A DNA stretch of 64,000 nt from Monosporascus cannonballus (Eukaryota; Ascomycota; Sordariomycetes; Xylariales): positions 1 through 64,000 of the forward strand of contig QJNS01000196.1 in the NCBI GenBank assembly GCA_004154925.1, given 5' to 3'. The first letter of the stretch is position 1. Each line of letters starts with the position of its first letter. The notes under the pieces were generated by a model. The model did no database searches. It was not told where the DNA came from and worked only from the letters and a program-made list of their open reading frames with translations. This document shows positions 12,479-23,240 of the stretch, piece after piece. The translations under genes and the position numbers were made by a program.

Positions 12479-14405
12479 ATGAAGGCGTTGTCTTCGAACT
12501 TTTTAAACCGCCTAGCGAGTAACGGGCGATGGACTTGCTCAAACTGCCGCAACCACATTCTCGCCGCGCAAGTGAAGACGATACCACGACGGCCGCCGGC
12601 GAAACAGTACACTGCGGGCTCTTCCCGGAATTACAGGCGTCTTCCAAAGTCGCCAAGAACAAGGATCACCGTCCTCACGGCTGCTGCGACGGGTGCCGCC
12701 GGTGCAGGGGCCCTAGCGTTTACAGACGAGATTAAATACGGCTACGAGGCTGCAGAACGGACGGGAAGAGTTGCCGCTGCGTTAGGCATATGTATAAACG
12801 AGTACGCCATCCGCCCGGGCGAGCCCATCTACGGCTCTACAGCGGCTAATTTGGAAACCCAGCTACCGCACCTCCTTAAACCAGCGCGACAAGACAGAAG
12901 ACGAAGAGGAACGGGACCGTATTCTGAGGTCGTGTCACAGGAGATGCGCGGAGCGCACATTGCGCGTGCTGGAGAGAAATGGCGGTATATTTATCAAGCT
13001 CGGGCAGCACTTGGTAACCTGGCCTCCTTTTCCCCCATCACCCAGCCGGGGTCGTGTTCTCCTACTAACCCATCCATAGAGCGCGATGACGTATCTGCTC
13101 CCTTACGAGTGGACTTCTACGTTCGTGCCTTTACAGGACAGGTGCCCAGTATCCTCGTACGCGTCGATAGCGCAGATGTTCCGTGGTGACACCGGCGAAG
13201 ATCTCAAGGATTACTTCTCGGAATTCGCGGAGGAGCCCATTGGAGCGGCTTCCCTCGCCCAAGTACATTTAGCCACAGTGAAAGAGACGAGCCAAAGGGT
13301 AGCTGTCAAGGTGCAACATCCGGGGCTGGCATTATGGGCGCCGCTGGATCTCGCCCTGACCAAGTTTACCTTCTCAACCCTCAAGAAATTCTTCCCCGAA
13401 TACGACCTCGAATGGCTGTCTTCAGAGATGGAAGTGTCCCTTCCACAGGAGCTTGACTTCCAGCAAGAAGCCGCGAACGCGATCCGTACCCAGAAGCACT
13501 TTGCCCAGTTGCCCGAGCTCCCGCTTGTGATACCCAATGTCATTTGGGCGAAGAAGCGTATCCTGGTGATGGCGAACGAGTCAGGTCGCCGTCTAGACGA
13601 CCTGGACTATCTGGACTCGAACAATATCGACCGCGACGAGGTTTCCGCCGCCCTCGCACGTATATTCAACGAGATGATATTCGGCAAGAACGCGCCTCTG
13701 CATTGCGACCCGCACGGGGGCAACATCGCTATCCGCAAGACGACGCGCCGGCGCCCGGGCGGCCATAACTTCGAGGTGATCCTCTACGACCACGGGCTCT
13801 ACCGGGACATCCCCGAGAGCCTGCGGCGGTCGTACGCCAAGATGTGGCTCGCGGTGATCGACGGGGACATGAAGGCGATGCAGAAGTACACGCACGAGGT
13901 GGCGGGGGTCACCGAGGAGCAGTTCCCGCTGTTCGCGAGCGCCATCACGGGGCGCGACTTCTCGGTGGTCAGCACGTCGATCCTGCGGCCGCGCTCGGCC
14001 GAGGAGAAGACGGAGATGGGCGACGCGCTGCGCGAGGGCCTGCTGTCGGACCTCGTGGGCATGCTGGGGCAGGTGCCCCGCATCATCCTGCTCATCCTCA
14101 AGACCAACGACCTCACGCGCTCCCTAGACGAGTCCCTGCGCACGCGCGATGGGCCAACCCGCGGCTTCCTCATCCTCGCCCGCTACTGCGCCCGCACCGT
14201 CCTCCGCGAACGCGCCGACGAGGCGCGCGCCGCCGGCGCCGGCCCCCGCTGCGCCGTCCGCCTGCTCGGCGCCTGGCTCGCCTACTTCCGCCTCGAGCTC
14301 AAGCTCGGCGCCTTCGAGCTCTGGCTCACCGCCAAGAGGGTGCTCGGCCTCAAAACGCCAGACTTCGCCGCCGAGCTGCGGGGAGTCCAAGGCTTGGGCG
14401 GTTGA
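12479..14405 (+). CDS. ABC1/UbiB-family atypical kinase, Mcp2/ADCK1-like, mitochondrial
   Basis: Exons 12479-12801, 12863-13013 and 13080-14405 encode 599 residues. The N-terminus is basic and hydroxylated, then has a hydrophobic stretch (about residues 63-80, TVLTAAATGAAGAGALAF), fitting a mitochondrial presequence and membrane segment. All UbiB hallmarks are visible: KLGQ of the KxGQ motif (153-156), the Ala-rich loop GAASLAQVH (about 213-221) replacing the usual Gly-rich loop, VAVK lysine (about 235), HCDPHGGN (Asp about 368) and DHG (about 395) in place of DFG. The family acts in coenzyme Q or mitochondrial lipid homeostasis. This subgroup fits yeast Mcp2 and human ADCK1 better than Coq8, an inference from the LYDHGLYRDI context. 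The terminal 150 residues have strongly GC-biased codons compared with exon 1. Confidence 0.9.
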
Positions 14406-14656
14406 TTAACCCATCTACGCATGGTTGGGAGGAGCGGGAAGGGGTTGTAGATAAGCACCGATACATAGATAGCATACCTCGATAGACTAATTAATAGACC
14501 ATGCGCCCACGAGGCTGCTTGGATAGATCTTGAGTCAATATGGTGTCCGCATGTCGTGAGCACCATGAAGACTTACGTTTTGGTTTTGATATTCCAAGTT
14601 CGCTGTGCTGGTTGCCATCATAATTCTCCATTACGTTCTCCATCCCTGCTCTTCTA
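14406..14656. other. Short intergenic 3' flank of the ABC1 kinase gene
   Basis: No gene is seen. It is followed directly by the subtilase relic. Confidence 0.5.
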
Positions 14657-14993
14657 CTACCATGTACGAAACGGCATCTTTATGCGGGGTATGCAAGGGG
14701 GGAGAAAGGGGGATAAACTTTGGTAGAATACCACTGCCGTCCGGTTCGAGCGCTCGGCGAAGTTTGCCGAAAGCACAGCCCGGCCTCCGAGCTCGACGGG
14801 TGCTACGTCAGTGCTGGTGTCGATCATATGCGAACAGGTCCCGGCGCCGGCGGGAACGTCACAGACGTAGTCCGGGTTGCCCCTCTCCCTGTGTGGAATG
14901 CGCGCAAGACCCCAGGGAGCGTTCGTCTGTGCCGCAGATGCTGTCACCACCGCATCCCGCTCGACGTACTCAGCCTTCGTGGAAACCGGGCTG
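14657..14993 (-). pseudogene. Relic of a subtilisin-like (S8A, proteinase K-type) serine protease
   Basis: One minus-strand open frame of about 110 codons reads AEYVERDAVVTASAAQTNAP, then WGLARIPHRERG, then AGAGTCSHMIDTSTDVAPVE, then LGGRAVLSANFAE. This is the junction of an I9 propeptide end (xEYVExDxVV), the mature N-terminus (APWGLARI) and the catalytic Asp region (normally IDTG, here IDTS) of fungal secreted subtilases. The His and Ser catalytic regions, signal peptide and most of the propeptide are absent, and no matching sequence continues on either side. It is therefore a truncated gene fragment. Family assignment rests on motif order, not on a database search. Confidence 0.75.
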
Positions 14994-15426
14994 AATGAGT
15001 GATGCTAGATCATCTGCCCTGGTGACTGGTTCAGTGACTGCTGTGGATATCACCCACCCCATGTCGTGAGCAGGTAGGCTGCAGTGTGATGCATCTTAGA
15101 CGGTTATCGTGCTGCTGAGAAGATGGAGTAATGGTGATACGGGAAGGGGACAGGGAGACACGGGGTTGCCTTGACTATTGCAGGGCAGTACAACATCAAT
15201 CTAGATTCTCCCCATATAACCTTTATACTTGCGCCTTCGCAACCTCGCCATATTGGTGGCGCGCTCGCGTGGTATGCATTGTTTTCATATTTTCTGGAAA
15301 CTACTTTTCCAATATCCTCATAAGGGGTAGGCCCGACTAGTGCTCGTATGTTTCCGAATAATGCCATGCCTTCTTCGCTCACACCCCCACCCCCCGACCT
15401 TCGGTCACAGAGCTCGATGGCCATGT
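14994..15426. other. Intergenic between subtilase relic and P450 3' end
   Basis: No convincing coding sequence. The minus-strand ORF at 15104-15469 overlaps the P450 terminal exon in another frame and is not supported. Confidence 0.5.
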
Positions 15427-16994
15427 TCACTCCCGACACTGCATCTTGACGTACAACGGCTTCAAACAAGCCACGGCGGGGGATAAGTCTGCCTCTAGCT
15501 GAGCTTGGGGACAGAGCAAGCTTAACTATGAAAGCTATCAGCCATGCTCCCCTACGATATGAATACTTTAACTCACCTTGAACTTCATGACCAGCGCCGG
15601 TATGACTTTCTTCATCTGCATGGCAGCGATATTCTGTCCCAGGCAGTTGCGACGACCCCGGCTAAATCCCATGTGCGCCGCCTCCATCTGTTTCAACCGC
15701 TCGCGATCCGGAGTAAGCCAGCGTTCGGGGTGGTAGGTGTGAGCGTCCTCGCCGAAGATCTTGGCATTCCGGTGTACCGCTGACGGTAGGCAGCCTACGC
15801 TTACGCCTCCGGGGAAGAACATGCCCGCGATAGTGACGCCGCCGGCAGGAACTAATCGCTCCATCGGCCAAGTAACGGTCGGGAAGACCCGCATGCTCTC
15901 CTTGATAACGGCGTTAAGGTACGGCAGCTTGTTTACGAGCGCGAAGTCCGGGATTTCTGGCAGATTAGCTTGCGATAGTTCGTCTTCCAATTTCTTAAGC
16001 GAATTAGGGTTTCTGAGCAGATTGAAGAGCGCCGCGGTCACCGTCGTTGCTGTTGTATCGCCGGCTCCGGAAATGGTAGACATCAACATGCCTACCACTC
16101 CGGTCATATCTAAGGTTTCCGGGTGATCCTTATTCGCCTCGAGGAACCGCTGTAGGAGCGTATCCGCCTCGTCTTTCGACTGGTCTGACATCGGTTTGAG
16201 CTTCGCTAGGGCCGCCGCTGCCATGCTAGACGGTGCTCGTTTCTGACGCGTGGCGATGGGGTTGCGGTATACCAGCCTCTCCAGCTGAGGAATGGAAGAC
16301 CACCAGCCCCAATGGTTAAACCGATCACGGATCAGTTTGATTGATCCGTTTACGTCGTTTTCGGCCGCAAGACACCCAAGCGGCTCACCAAACGAAAACC
16401 GGCCGGCCGCATCCATTGTATACCACAGAATCATCGACGAGAGGTCAAAAGTCGTCTTTCTGCGTATAGTTCCGAGGAGCTCTGCGATAGTTATGTCGAT
16501 CCACCTCTCGTACCCCAATGCGGCCGTGGGCGTAAAGGCATTGGCGACCGACCGACGCAGGGCACCGTGGCGGGCCTCATCGGCAGTGCTCACCAGACTC
16601 GGCACCTCCTTGCCATTCTGAATGCCCACTAGCACTTTATACGAGTCCGTCTATACTGTTAGTTGGACAACGAGGATATATTGTTGGCGGGCAACCGTAC
16701 AATGATAAAACCCGCCCGGCTTCCGTAGACGACGTTGATAACCTCGGGATCGCTGATGCTAACGCTGCTGACACCATATCGAACGATTGGGCCGTGCTGT
16801 GCGTGCAGAGCCAGCAGCTTCTGCCTCAGTTTCCCGTTGAATTGCTGATACGCACGCCAGAGATCCGTCGCCCCTGCGAAAGCCGGCCCGGGCACCTTGC
16901 TTAGCCTCCTCCAATTGGAGATGAGGCGGACGGTGACAGACGTTAACAATACAATTGGGAACAGCACCAGTAAGGAAATCATGGCGCGTGGCAT
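15427..16994 (-). CDS. Cytochrome P450 monooxygenase
   Basis: Exons 16994-16701, 16650-15577 and 15498-15427 encode 479 residues. Residues 5-25 form a hydrophobic N-terminal membrane anchor (ISLLVLFPIVLLTSVTVRL), followed by a proline hinge (VPGPAFAG). The I-helix oxygen-activation motif is GAGDTTATT (about 293-301), ExxR is ESMR (about 349-352), the PERF-like motif is PERW, and the heme loop is FSRGRRNCLG with the ligand Cys near 434. These show a catalytically complete, ER-bound enzyme. The small third exon (LEADLSPAVACLKPLYVKM) is inferred from a GTGAGT donor after KFK; reading through would stop after two residues. It resembles the pisatin demethylase / benzoate hydroxylase-like fungal clans, but the substrate cannot be read from sequence. 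No other biosynthetic gene adjoins it. Confidence 0.9.
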
Positions 16995-18053
16995 TCAGAT
17001 CGAAACCAGCCATGCAACAGCCAGATTGAAACGAGCGAAGAACGGGCTAAGGAAAAGAAAAGGAGGAGGCTGCCGACGCACAAACAAAGTTGAATGTCAT
17101 TAGCAAAGCTTCGCTATTAAATATCGAAAGATCAAATATCCAGCGAAGCTTTCCTCAGTTGAAGTCATACATGGAACCCCCTCAGATATGGCTTAAACCG
17201 TGGCCAAAATTCCCATTAGCCAGAATTTTACGTACACGGCCTCGCCGGTAGCTTACGCGCGCACAGCGCCCGCCGTCAGCAAAAAGGGGGTCCCCCGGGG
17301 GTTCTCCCTACACTTCCCCCCGAACGAAGCGAACAGCCCACTAAAGTGGTCCTGGAGGGCCGCCGGAAGCAACTAAAAGGGTATGGTATATGTGTTTTAA
17401 ATCTCACGGTGATTTTCTGCTCATTAATAAATCGCCAAAAATAGCGTAAGGAACGAGGCTTTCCCTATGGCGGTGAGGAACGAGCTGTAGGACTGTTACC
17501 TGAAGCCCATCCCGCGGACCGGCAGCTTTACGTCGGCCGTCAGCTGCTAGGAAAAGTAAGGTGCATCCATGGATGTGCACGACTGTTGATGAAGCTTTGT
17601 GTGTACAGAACTTCCAGATCATCATCTGTTAAGACGAGCTGTATGGTTAGGGTTAGACTCAGACGCGGGGGTCGGGGGGACGGCGAGAACCCAACGTCCC
17701 CACTCACAACTCACCAACACCACCACCCCTTCTTCAGCCTCGCGGTATGATATTATTCGTTTGATACGTTTCGTTAGAATCGGCGTCAGAAAGGTATGAT
17801 ATAAGAACGCCGTCAGAATAGAGACACCGAAGCATTGTCAAGATAGCCGCCGCGAGGAGCGCAGATCAAAATACGGCTGACTGTTACTGGTGTGCTTTTA
17901 TCGCACCCGGTGAGATATTATATTCCTAACAAAGGGTATGGAGGCCACCGTCTCTTTTTCCGGACCGGAACGCCGTCGCAATGCAAAGATATCCATCCTC
18001 CCGGCCCTGAACCGCCTTCACTTATCCGTCCTACCTGACCCCCTCGCACTCGC
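16995..18053. other. Intergenic: P450 upstream region and UTP15 3' flank
   Basis: About 1 kb without a gene. It holds an inverted pair around AAGCTTCGC / GCGAAGCTT (17106-17151) and a GC palindrome GGGGGTCCCCCGGGGG at 17286-17301. ORFs are short and unconvincing. Confidence 0.5.
17286..17301. repeat. Overlapping G/C palindromes
   Basis: GGGGGTCCCCC overlaps CCCCCGGGGG, giving two nested palindromes in an otherwise AT-richer intergenic region. Function is unknown; it could be a transposon remnant end or chance. Confidence 0.7.
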
Positions 18054-19664
18054 TCACTGGTCCGCGCCGACCAGCAGGCTCCCAAGCATACCGCCGGTCT
18101 GGGTGGCTAACTGAGCCCTCTCGACCTCCTGCCGGACCCTGCGGTGCAGGGTCTTGAAGCCGGCCTCGAGCTCCGCGCTGCCGCCGACGAACTCGGCGTA
18201 CAGGTCCAGGAGGTGCATGGCGACGTCGACGCATACGCCGACGTAGCGGGGGTCCATGATGTGGGTTTGCACCCACTTGAGGACGGGTTGGACGGTGTTC
18301 TCGTCACGGCCCTCCAGGGCTTCGCGCAGGGCGCTGCGGTGGCGCAGGGCGACCAGCAGCGTCAGCACCGCGAGGGGGGTGTGGTCCTTGGCGCCCGGGT
18401 CGAGGACGCGGTCGAGCGCGCGCCCGAAGCGGCCGTGCCGCAGGTCCTTCTGCCATGCCGTCTCCCGCTTGGGCCGGCTCAGGTCGTTGGCAATGACGAC
18501 GTCGGCGCCCTCGCCGACCATGTCGAGGCGCTTGGACGCCTGGGCGCGTCGCTTGCGCTTGTTCTTGGACTTGTCGTGCGCCTCGATGGTGCCGGCCACG
18601 AGAGCCGCCATCTCCTTCTCGCGCTCCTGCTCACGCTTGGCCTCCGGCCCCGTCAGCCGCGTGCGCAGCGAGAGCATCCCCGACTGCATGCCTACGGCGA
18701 GATGCCGGTCGTCGTTGTTGGCGCCCGCGGTAACCACCCGCACGGATAGAACCGGCGACGGGTACTTCATGCCCGCCACGACATTCCATCCCGTTGTCTC
18801 GAAAACCTTGACATGGCCGTCCAGACCACCAGATACGAGACGCCGGCCGTTGGATGCGAGAGACAGAGACGTCACGGTCTTCTGATGGTTGGAGATCATG
18901 TGCTGTGGCTTCGCAGCCACGAGGTCAAGGACTGAAATTTGGTTCTCGGAGGCGGCGAGGACGGTTGTGCCGGAGGGAAGGGGTAGGACATCTTCAATCG
19001 GGGCCGTGTGCTTAAATGTCATGACAGCCGTGCCCGGTGTTCGGGGATCCCATAACTTCACCGTCGCGTCGTAGCTACCAGATACCAACATATTCGACAT
19101 GGTGCCAGGCATGAAGCTACCACTGCGCACGTAGTCGGCATGACCGACGAATGTAGACGTGCTCTCTTGGCTCGGCAGGTCCCATAGCCGCACGGTTTTA
19201 TCGTCGCTTGCGCTCATCAGGGTTGTGAGATCAGCCGGTGAAAACTTAGTCATCCATACTGGTTGCTTGTGTGTAGTCCACGTCTTCAAGATGGCTCTCG
19301 ATCCAACGTCGAACACCTGTATCTTCCCCGTGTCGTCACCTGCCACGACTATCCTGCCGTCGCGACGGACATCTCCGCTTCGCGCAATATCGCCGAACCG
19401 TGTGATGGTTTTAACCAGTTTCCTCGTCCGTATAGAGTAGATCTGGACTCGAGTCCCCGTCGTGACGGCGAAGTAATCATTGCTAGAGGAGTCGGCAGTG
19501 GCGGGATTCGTAGACGGGACGGTAATATGGGTGATGGGGTACTGTGTCGGCGAAGGAATAACCAACTGGTTCTTGAAAGATTTCCAATATCGCTGTTCAG
19601 CCGTAATGGGCGCAGGCCCAGAAGGCAGCTTCAGCTGCGGGAGCGGTGTTACCTCTGCGGCCAT
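18054..19664 (-). CDS. UTP15: U3 snoRNP protein Utp15 (t-UTP subcomplex of the SSU processome)
   Basis: A single exon of 536 residues. The open frame extends upstream to 19712, but the internal Met giving MAAEVTPLPQLKLPSGPAPI is chosen because Utp15 proteins characteristically begin there. Utp15 acts in the nucleolus in early 18S pre-rRNA processing and rDNA transcription. Six or seven WD40 repeats fill residues about 35-340 (for example TTLMSASDDKTVRLWDLPSQ, MLVSGSYDATVKLWDPRTPG, LVSGGLDGHVKVFETTGW). A basic linker (KSKNKRKRRAQASKR) follows. The C-terminal UTP15_C helical domain (LRHGRFGRALDRVLDPGA through VGVCVDVAMHLLDLYAEF) identifies it specifically. There are no introns, unlike most genes here. 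Confidence 0.95.
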   Translation of the reverse strand: MAAEVTPLPQLKLPSGPAPITAEQRYWKSFKNQLVIPSPTQYPITHITVPSTNPATADSSSNDYFAVTTGTRVQIYSIRTRKLVKTITRFGDIARSGDVRRDGRIVVAGDDTGKIQVFDVGSRAILKTWTTHKQPVWMTKFSPADLTTLMSASDDKTVRLWDLPSQESTSTFVGHADYVRSGSFMPGTMSNMLVSGSYDATVKLWDPRTPGTAVMTFKHTAPIEDVLPLPSGTTVLAASENQISVLDLVAAKPQHMISNHQKTVTSLSLASNGRRLVSGGLDGHVKVFETTGWNVVAGMKYPSPVLSVRVVTAGANNDDRHLAVGMQSGMLSLRTRLTGPEAKREQEREKEMAALVAGTIEAHDKSKNKRKRRAQASKRLDMVGEGADVVIANDLSRPKRETAWQKDLRHGRFGRALDRVLDPGAKDHTPLAVLTLLVALRHRSALREALEGRDENTVQPVLKWVQTHIMDPRYVGVCVDVAMHLLDLYAEFVGGSAELEAGFKTLHRRVRQEVERAQLATQTGGMLGSLLVGADQ

Positions 19665-20126
19665 CGAAAGAGCTGGGAGTTGCTGTCGTAGTCGGCCGGT
19701 GTTGCAACTCACAAGACTCTTACTTTATATCTAGTCTGAGATAAGTTCCAAGTTGTAAACTTCAATATTTTTTTTAATTAGCGGCAGGACGGGGTTGAGG
19801 CGCCTTCTGATTATCTATGCCTATTGCGGGTTAGCTTCTGTATGCTAAGCTTAGTGGCCCCATTATGCATTTACCGAGAACAATCATGACACATGTGGGA
19901 TGTGGCTGGTAACACCTGCTGCACCTCCCATCCCAGTTGCCGCCCAGTTTAACCTCAGATGCCTCGGTTTACTCTGAGCTTACTAACCTTACAGACAACT
20001 CGACATTGCCCATACTCTATTGAGTAGATGTTAAGGGTCAATTTGTAACCTGTTTTATCTCGAGCCGGTAGTGTTTTGTGGTTTTTGAGTCGCATACAGC
20101 TCATTACGTCCCCATTTCCACGGAAG
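19665..20126. promoter_or_regulatory. Divergent promoter, UTP15 / dienoyl-CoA isomerase
   Basis: A 462-bp head-to-head interval with an AT-rich tract (ATATTTTTTTTAATTA near 19763-19780). Individual motifs are not assignable. Confidence 0.5.
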
Positions 20127-21252
20127 ATGTCTTGGTTACAGGAATATGCCCAATTCAAGCACTTCCTCGTCACATCACCCGTCGAGTATGTCGCATTCGT
20201 CGAGATCATCCGGCCTGCCAAGATGAATTCCTTCGTCGAGGACAGTATGTCATCTCTGCATTTCTTTCTTCCCATCTGTTCTTAGCTTACGGGACGCAAA
20301 TTCCCTAGTGGGGTCTTTCGATGGTTCCTCGTTCTCGAAACATATTCCAAAACTTCCGGTTATTCGCCGAATTACTAGGAACGACAGTTACTGACTCTAG
20401 ATGTCGCAGTGTGGGTTGAACTTGGCAGGATCTTTGCACGATTATCCCACGATCCTGAAGTACGATCTGTTGTCCTATCCGGGGCAGGGGATAGGGCATT
20501 CACTGCTGGTCTGGACGTCCAAGCGGCGAGCCAGAGCCCCGTCTTCAAGGGAGGGGATGCGGCACGTGCCGATGCGTCAAGGCAAGCCACGCAAAATAGG
20601 CGGCATATTGCCGAGTTCCAGGATTGCATAAGTCAGATAGAGAAATGCGAAAAGCGTAAGTGGGGCTACATGGAGTTGCTATGATGATAAGGCTGACTGA
20701 CCCCACTAGCTGTGATCTGTGTCCTTCATGGGATATCCATCGGCCTCGCCATCGACATCGCCTGTTGCGCCGATATAAGGTTATGCTCCAAGGACACCAG
20801 GTTTGCCGTCAAGGAAGTCGACATCGGCTTAGCTGCAGACATCGGGACACTCAGCAGGCTACCCAAGATCGTATCGAGCTTCTCATGGGTAAAGGATGTA
20901 TGCCTGTCTGCCAGGGCTTTCGGGCCTGATGAAGCCCTCGCCGTCGGCTTTGTGAGCCGCGTACTGGAAACCAAGGCGAAGGCTGTCCAGACCGCCGTCG
21001 AGATGGCCTATCTCATTTCAGCCAAAAGCCCTGTTGCAGTACAGGGTACGAAGGAATTACTTAACCACGCCAGGGACAATACGGTCGCAGATAGTAAGTC
21101 GCCGTATTTATTTCAACTGACGGATTGCGCTGACTATGACAGGTCTAAGGTACACTAGCGTCTGGAACCAGGCCATGATTCAGTCGAGCGACTTCAAAGA
21201 AGCGCTCACCTCAGCCGTCAAGAAATCGAGACCGAGGTTCGAGAAGCTCTGA
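20127..21252 (+). CDS. ECH1: Delta(3,5)-delta(2,4)-dienoyl-CoA isomerase (enoyl-CoA hydratase/isomerase family)
   Basis: Exons 20127-20244, 20410-20655, 20710-21093 and 21143-21252 encode 285 residues. The crotonase fold is complete: LSGAGDRAFTAGLD (oxyanion region), HGISIGLAIDIACCADIR, and FAVKEVDIGLAADIGTLSRL with the Glu and Asp used by dienoyl-CoA isomerases rather than hydratases. SAKSPVAVQGTKELL and VADSLRYTSVWNQAM complete the C-terminal half. The enzyme moves double bonds of odd-position unsaturated acyl-CoAs during beta-oxidation. Exon 2 could instead start nine bases earlier (20401), in frame, adding three residues; the tighter branch-to-AG distance favours 20410. The C-terminus is EKL, only a weak PTS1-like tripeptide, so peroxisomal or mitochondrial location is open. 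Confidence 0.92.
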
Positions 21253-21552
21253 GTCGAGGCCGGGCCTCTCTTTCACTTTATGCGATATGGATAGAGGAGG
21301 GCCACGATTACGAATGAACATCGTCATATGAGACTAGTTTCAAATGCATGCTGATTAGATCCCTATGTTGGTAGGCTGTGGGTATTTGAGATTGCCCCTT
21401 CAAAGAGCAAGAGCTCGTCCTGGACCCCTATTGTGGGTGGTCGTTGAGAGACTACAGATGTAGGCTGGTTTCCATTTACAGAGTGTTTCGTTTAAAATGG
21501 TCTAGAATGGTCGTATTCCATAGTACAGCCGTGGGCGGTGCATAAATTCATT
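21253..21552. other. Convergent intergenic spacer
   Basis: A 300-bp spacer between the isomerase and TFB5 3' ends. No gene is visible. Confidence 0.5.
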
Positions 21553-21928
21553 TCATTTGACATCTCGATCCGAGTCGGAGTCGTTTTCGACTACCGGTAC
21601 CGTCTCCTTCAGCCTCTATATTCATGTCAGAAAACCAGATCCACAGAAGGTGAGACGGTGTGTAGCTTACGTCCTCGAGCTTCGCTTTTAGTTCTTGCAA
21701 CGTATTTTCTTTGACCAGAAGATGTGTCTCGTCGAGATCCTCAATCACGTACGCGTTGCTCTCGTGGTCGAGATTGAGGATGATGGACTTGATGGAAGGG
21801 TCGCACTCGACGAGGACGCCTTTGACAAGGGTTATTTTCTTGGTGCACCGATGGCGAGACAAGGACTATGGGGGGCGAAATGTACCTCTAACGGCAACGA
21901 CGTTGCCTTTACTTCGCTTTTCAGACAT
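21553..21928 (-). CDS. TFB5: TFIIH subunit Tfb5 (p8/TTDA)
   Basis: Three exons on the minus strand, 21928-21886, 21819-21671 and 21615-21553, encode 84 residues. Tfb5 is the smallest TFIIH core subunit and stimulates nucleotide excision repair by binding Tfb2. The signature GVLVECDPSIKSIILNLD is followed by YVIEDLDETHLLVKENTLQEL, then KAKLEDRLKE and a short acidic, Ser-rich tail (VENDSDSDRDVK). The core exon has no in-frame ATG, so an upstream exon is required. The best candidate is 21928-21886 (MSEKRSKGNVVAVR), joined by a GTACAT donor and an AAAG acceptor. That start is longer than in most Tfb5 proteins and is the weak point; the core and last exon are firm. Confidence 0.85.
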
Positions 21929-23240
21929 CCCCTTCTATTACGCCTGATCCAAGAATATATACGACGCCCCAGCGTCTCTTAAGTACGTTGGAATGCGCGA
22001 TCGCTTGCTTCGGGATGATTATGGGATGCGATATTCGGCCCTGGACACATGTGCATGTAGTTTGTTCATTCCATACAGTTGGCTTGCCGAGTGTAGATAC
22101 AATAACGCAGGTGGTAGAGTAGCTACAGATAGGTAGGAGTGTAGGTCTGCCCAGCGACAGCTCTCACCTACAGGCTCTAGGTAGCCTGAATGATAGAAAC
22201 CTTGAAGATGGCACGCAGTAAAGCTAAAATGGGACAGCTGAAACGGTACCTCAGCCAAGAGATCTTATCAGCACCTTATCGCCAAGTGGCAGAGTTGGCT
22301 GGCCGCTGGAGCCGGCCCGTGGGCGATCCACGGATAACGTGGCACTTCAGGCTGCTTAGGTAAGTAAAAGTACGTAGCGTAACAACGGCTTCGCCTGCAA
22401 CGGCTCCCTTTCTAGTTGCCGGCCGGCGGGGGAATCGTGTGATTGTGAAACCTGCCCATATCTGGAGCTGGAGATCTTGGTTCAACTGGAGACCTACATC
22501 GAAGGTAGCTTGGGCAGCAGTATAAACTGGAAGCAACGACTGCAACTCTGTACATACATATGCTGTCGTAAATTTCTTTGGTTTGTCCGCAGCATCAGGA
22601 TCTATCAGAATGGCAATGCTCCAATCTTGAATTCGATACGCCGCATTGTGTATTCGTCACACAGCCCCTTCTAGTTACGTCATCCTTCGGTTCTGAGATT
22701 TCAAACTCGAATTTTACCGAGCTTCTACCTTTCGAATTTCTACATGCATACCTACCTATAGTAAACCCTGCTTCACGGCAAGGCCCATCTTTAACCCTCT
22801 TTGCTTAGTACCTTGAAACTTGGGGCAATTGGCTGCGCCGGCCGATGCAGACTTGGGAACGACGACACCTCCCTGCCTCTATTGATGAACAACTCTCAGT
22901 TACCGGTTTTCTCTTATCCTCAGCAATACACAATCGAGCGTTGTCATATCTTTCCACATACTTCGAGGGCCACCCGTCCCTCGAGCTTCAATTAAGTGCG
23001 ACAACTGCTCTCGCGGCGCAAAGAAACACAGTCTAAGAGCGACCATTCGGGCGGGTCCAGTCGATCTCAGTTATCACCGGAATAACTAAGACGGCGATCC
23101 TGTGAAAAGGCAACGGCCAGATGGGCTTCGAACGGCCGCTGCCGAATCATTGCCATTCGCAATAGTACTGCCGACTGCAGGAGTGGCCGTATATCCCCTC
23201 ATATGGAAATATTGTCCGTTCGCGACGCGAGCTATGCAAC
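21929..23240. other. Intergenic, 1.3 kb
   Basis: No supportable gene. Frames such as 22845-23036 give helix-like text (SYLSTYFEGHPSLELQLSA) but have no splice partners or recognised family, so they are left unannotated. Confidence 0.45.

Noticed and set aside
18144..18885. Two long plus-strand ORFs over UTP15
   Set aside because: Antisense shadows of the UTP15 C-terminal half. Composition is random and no motifs are present.
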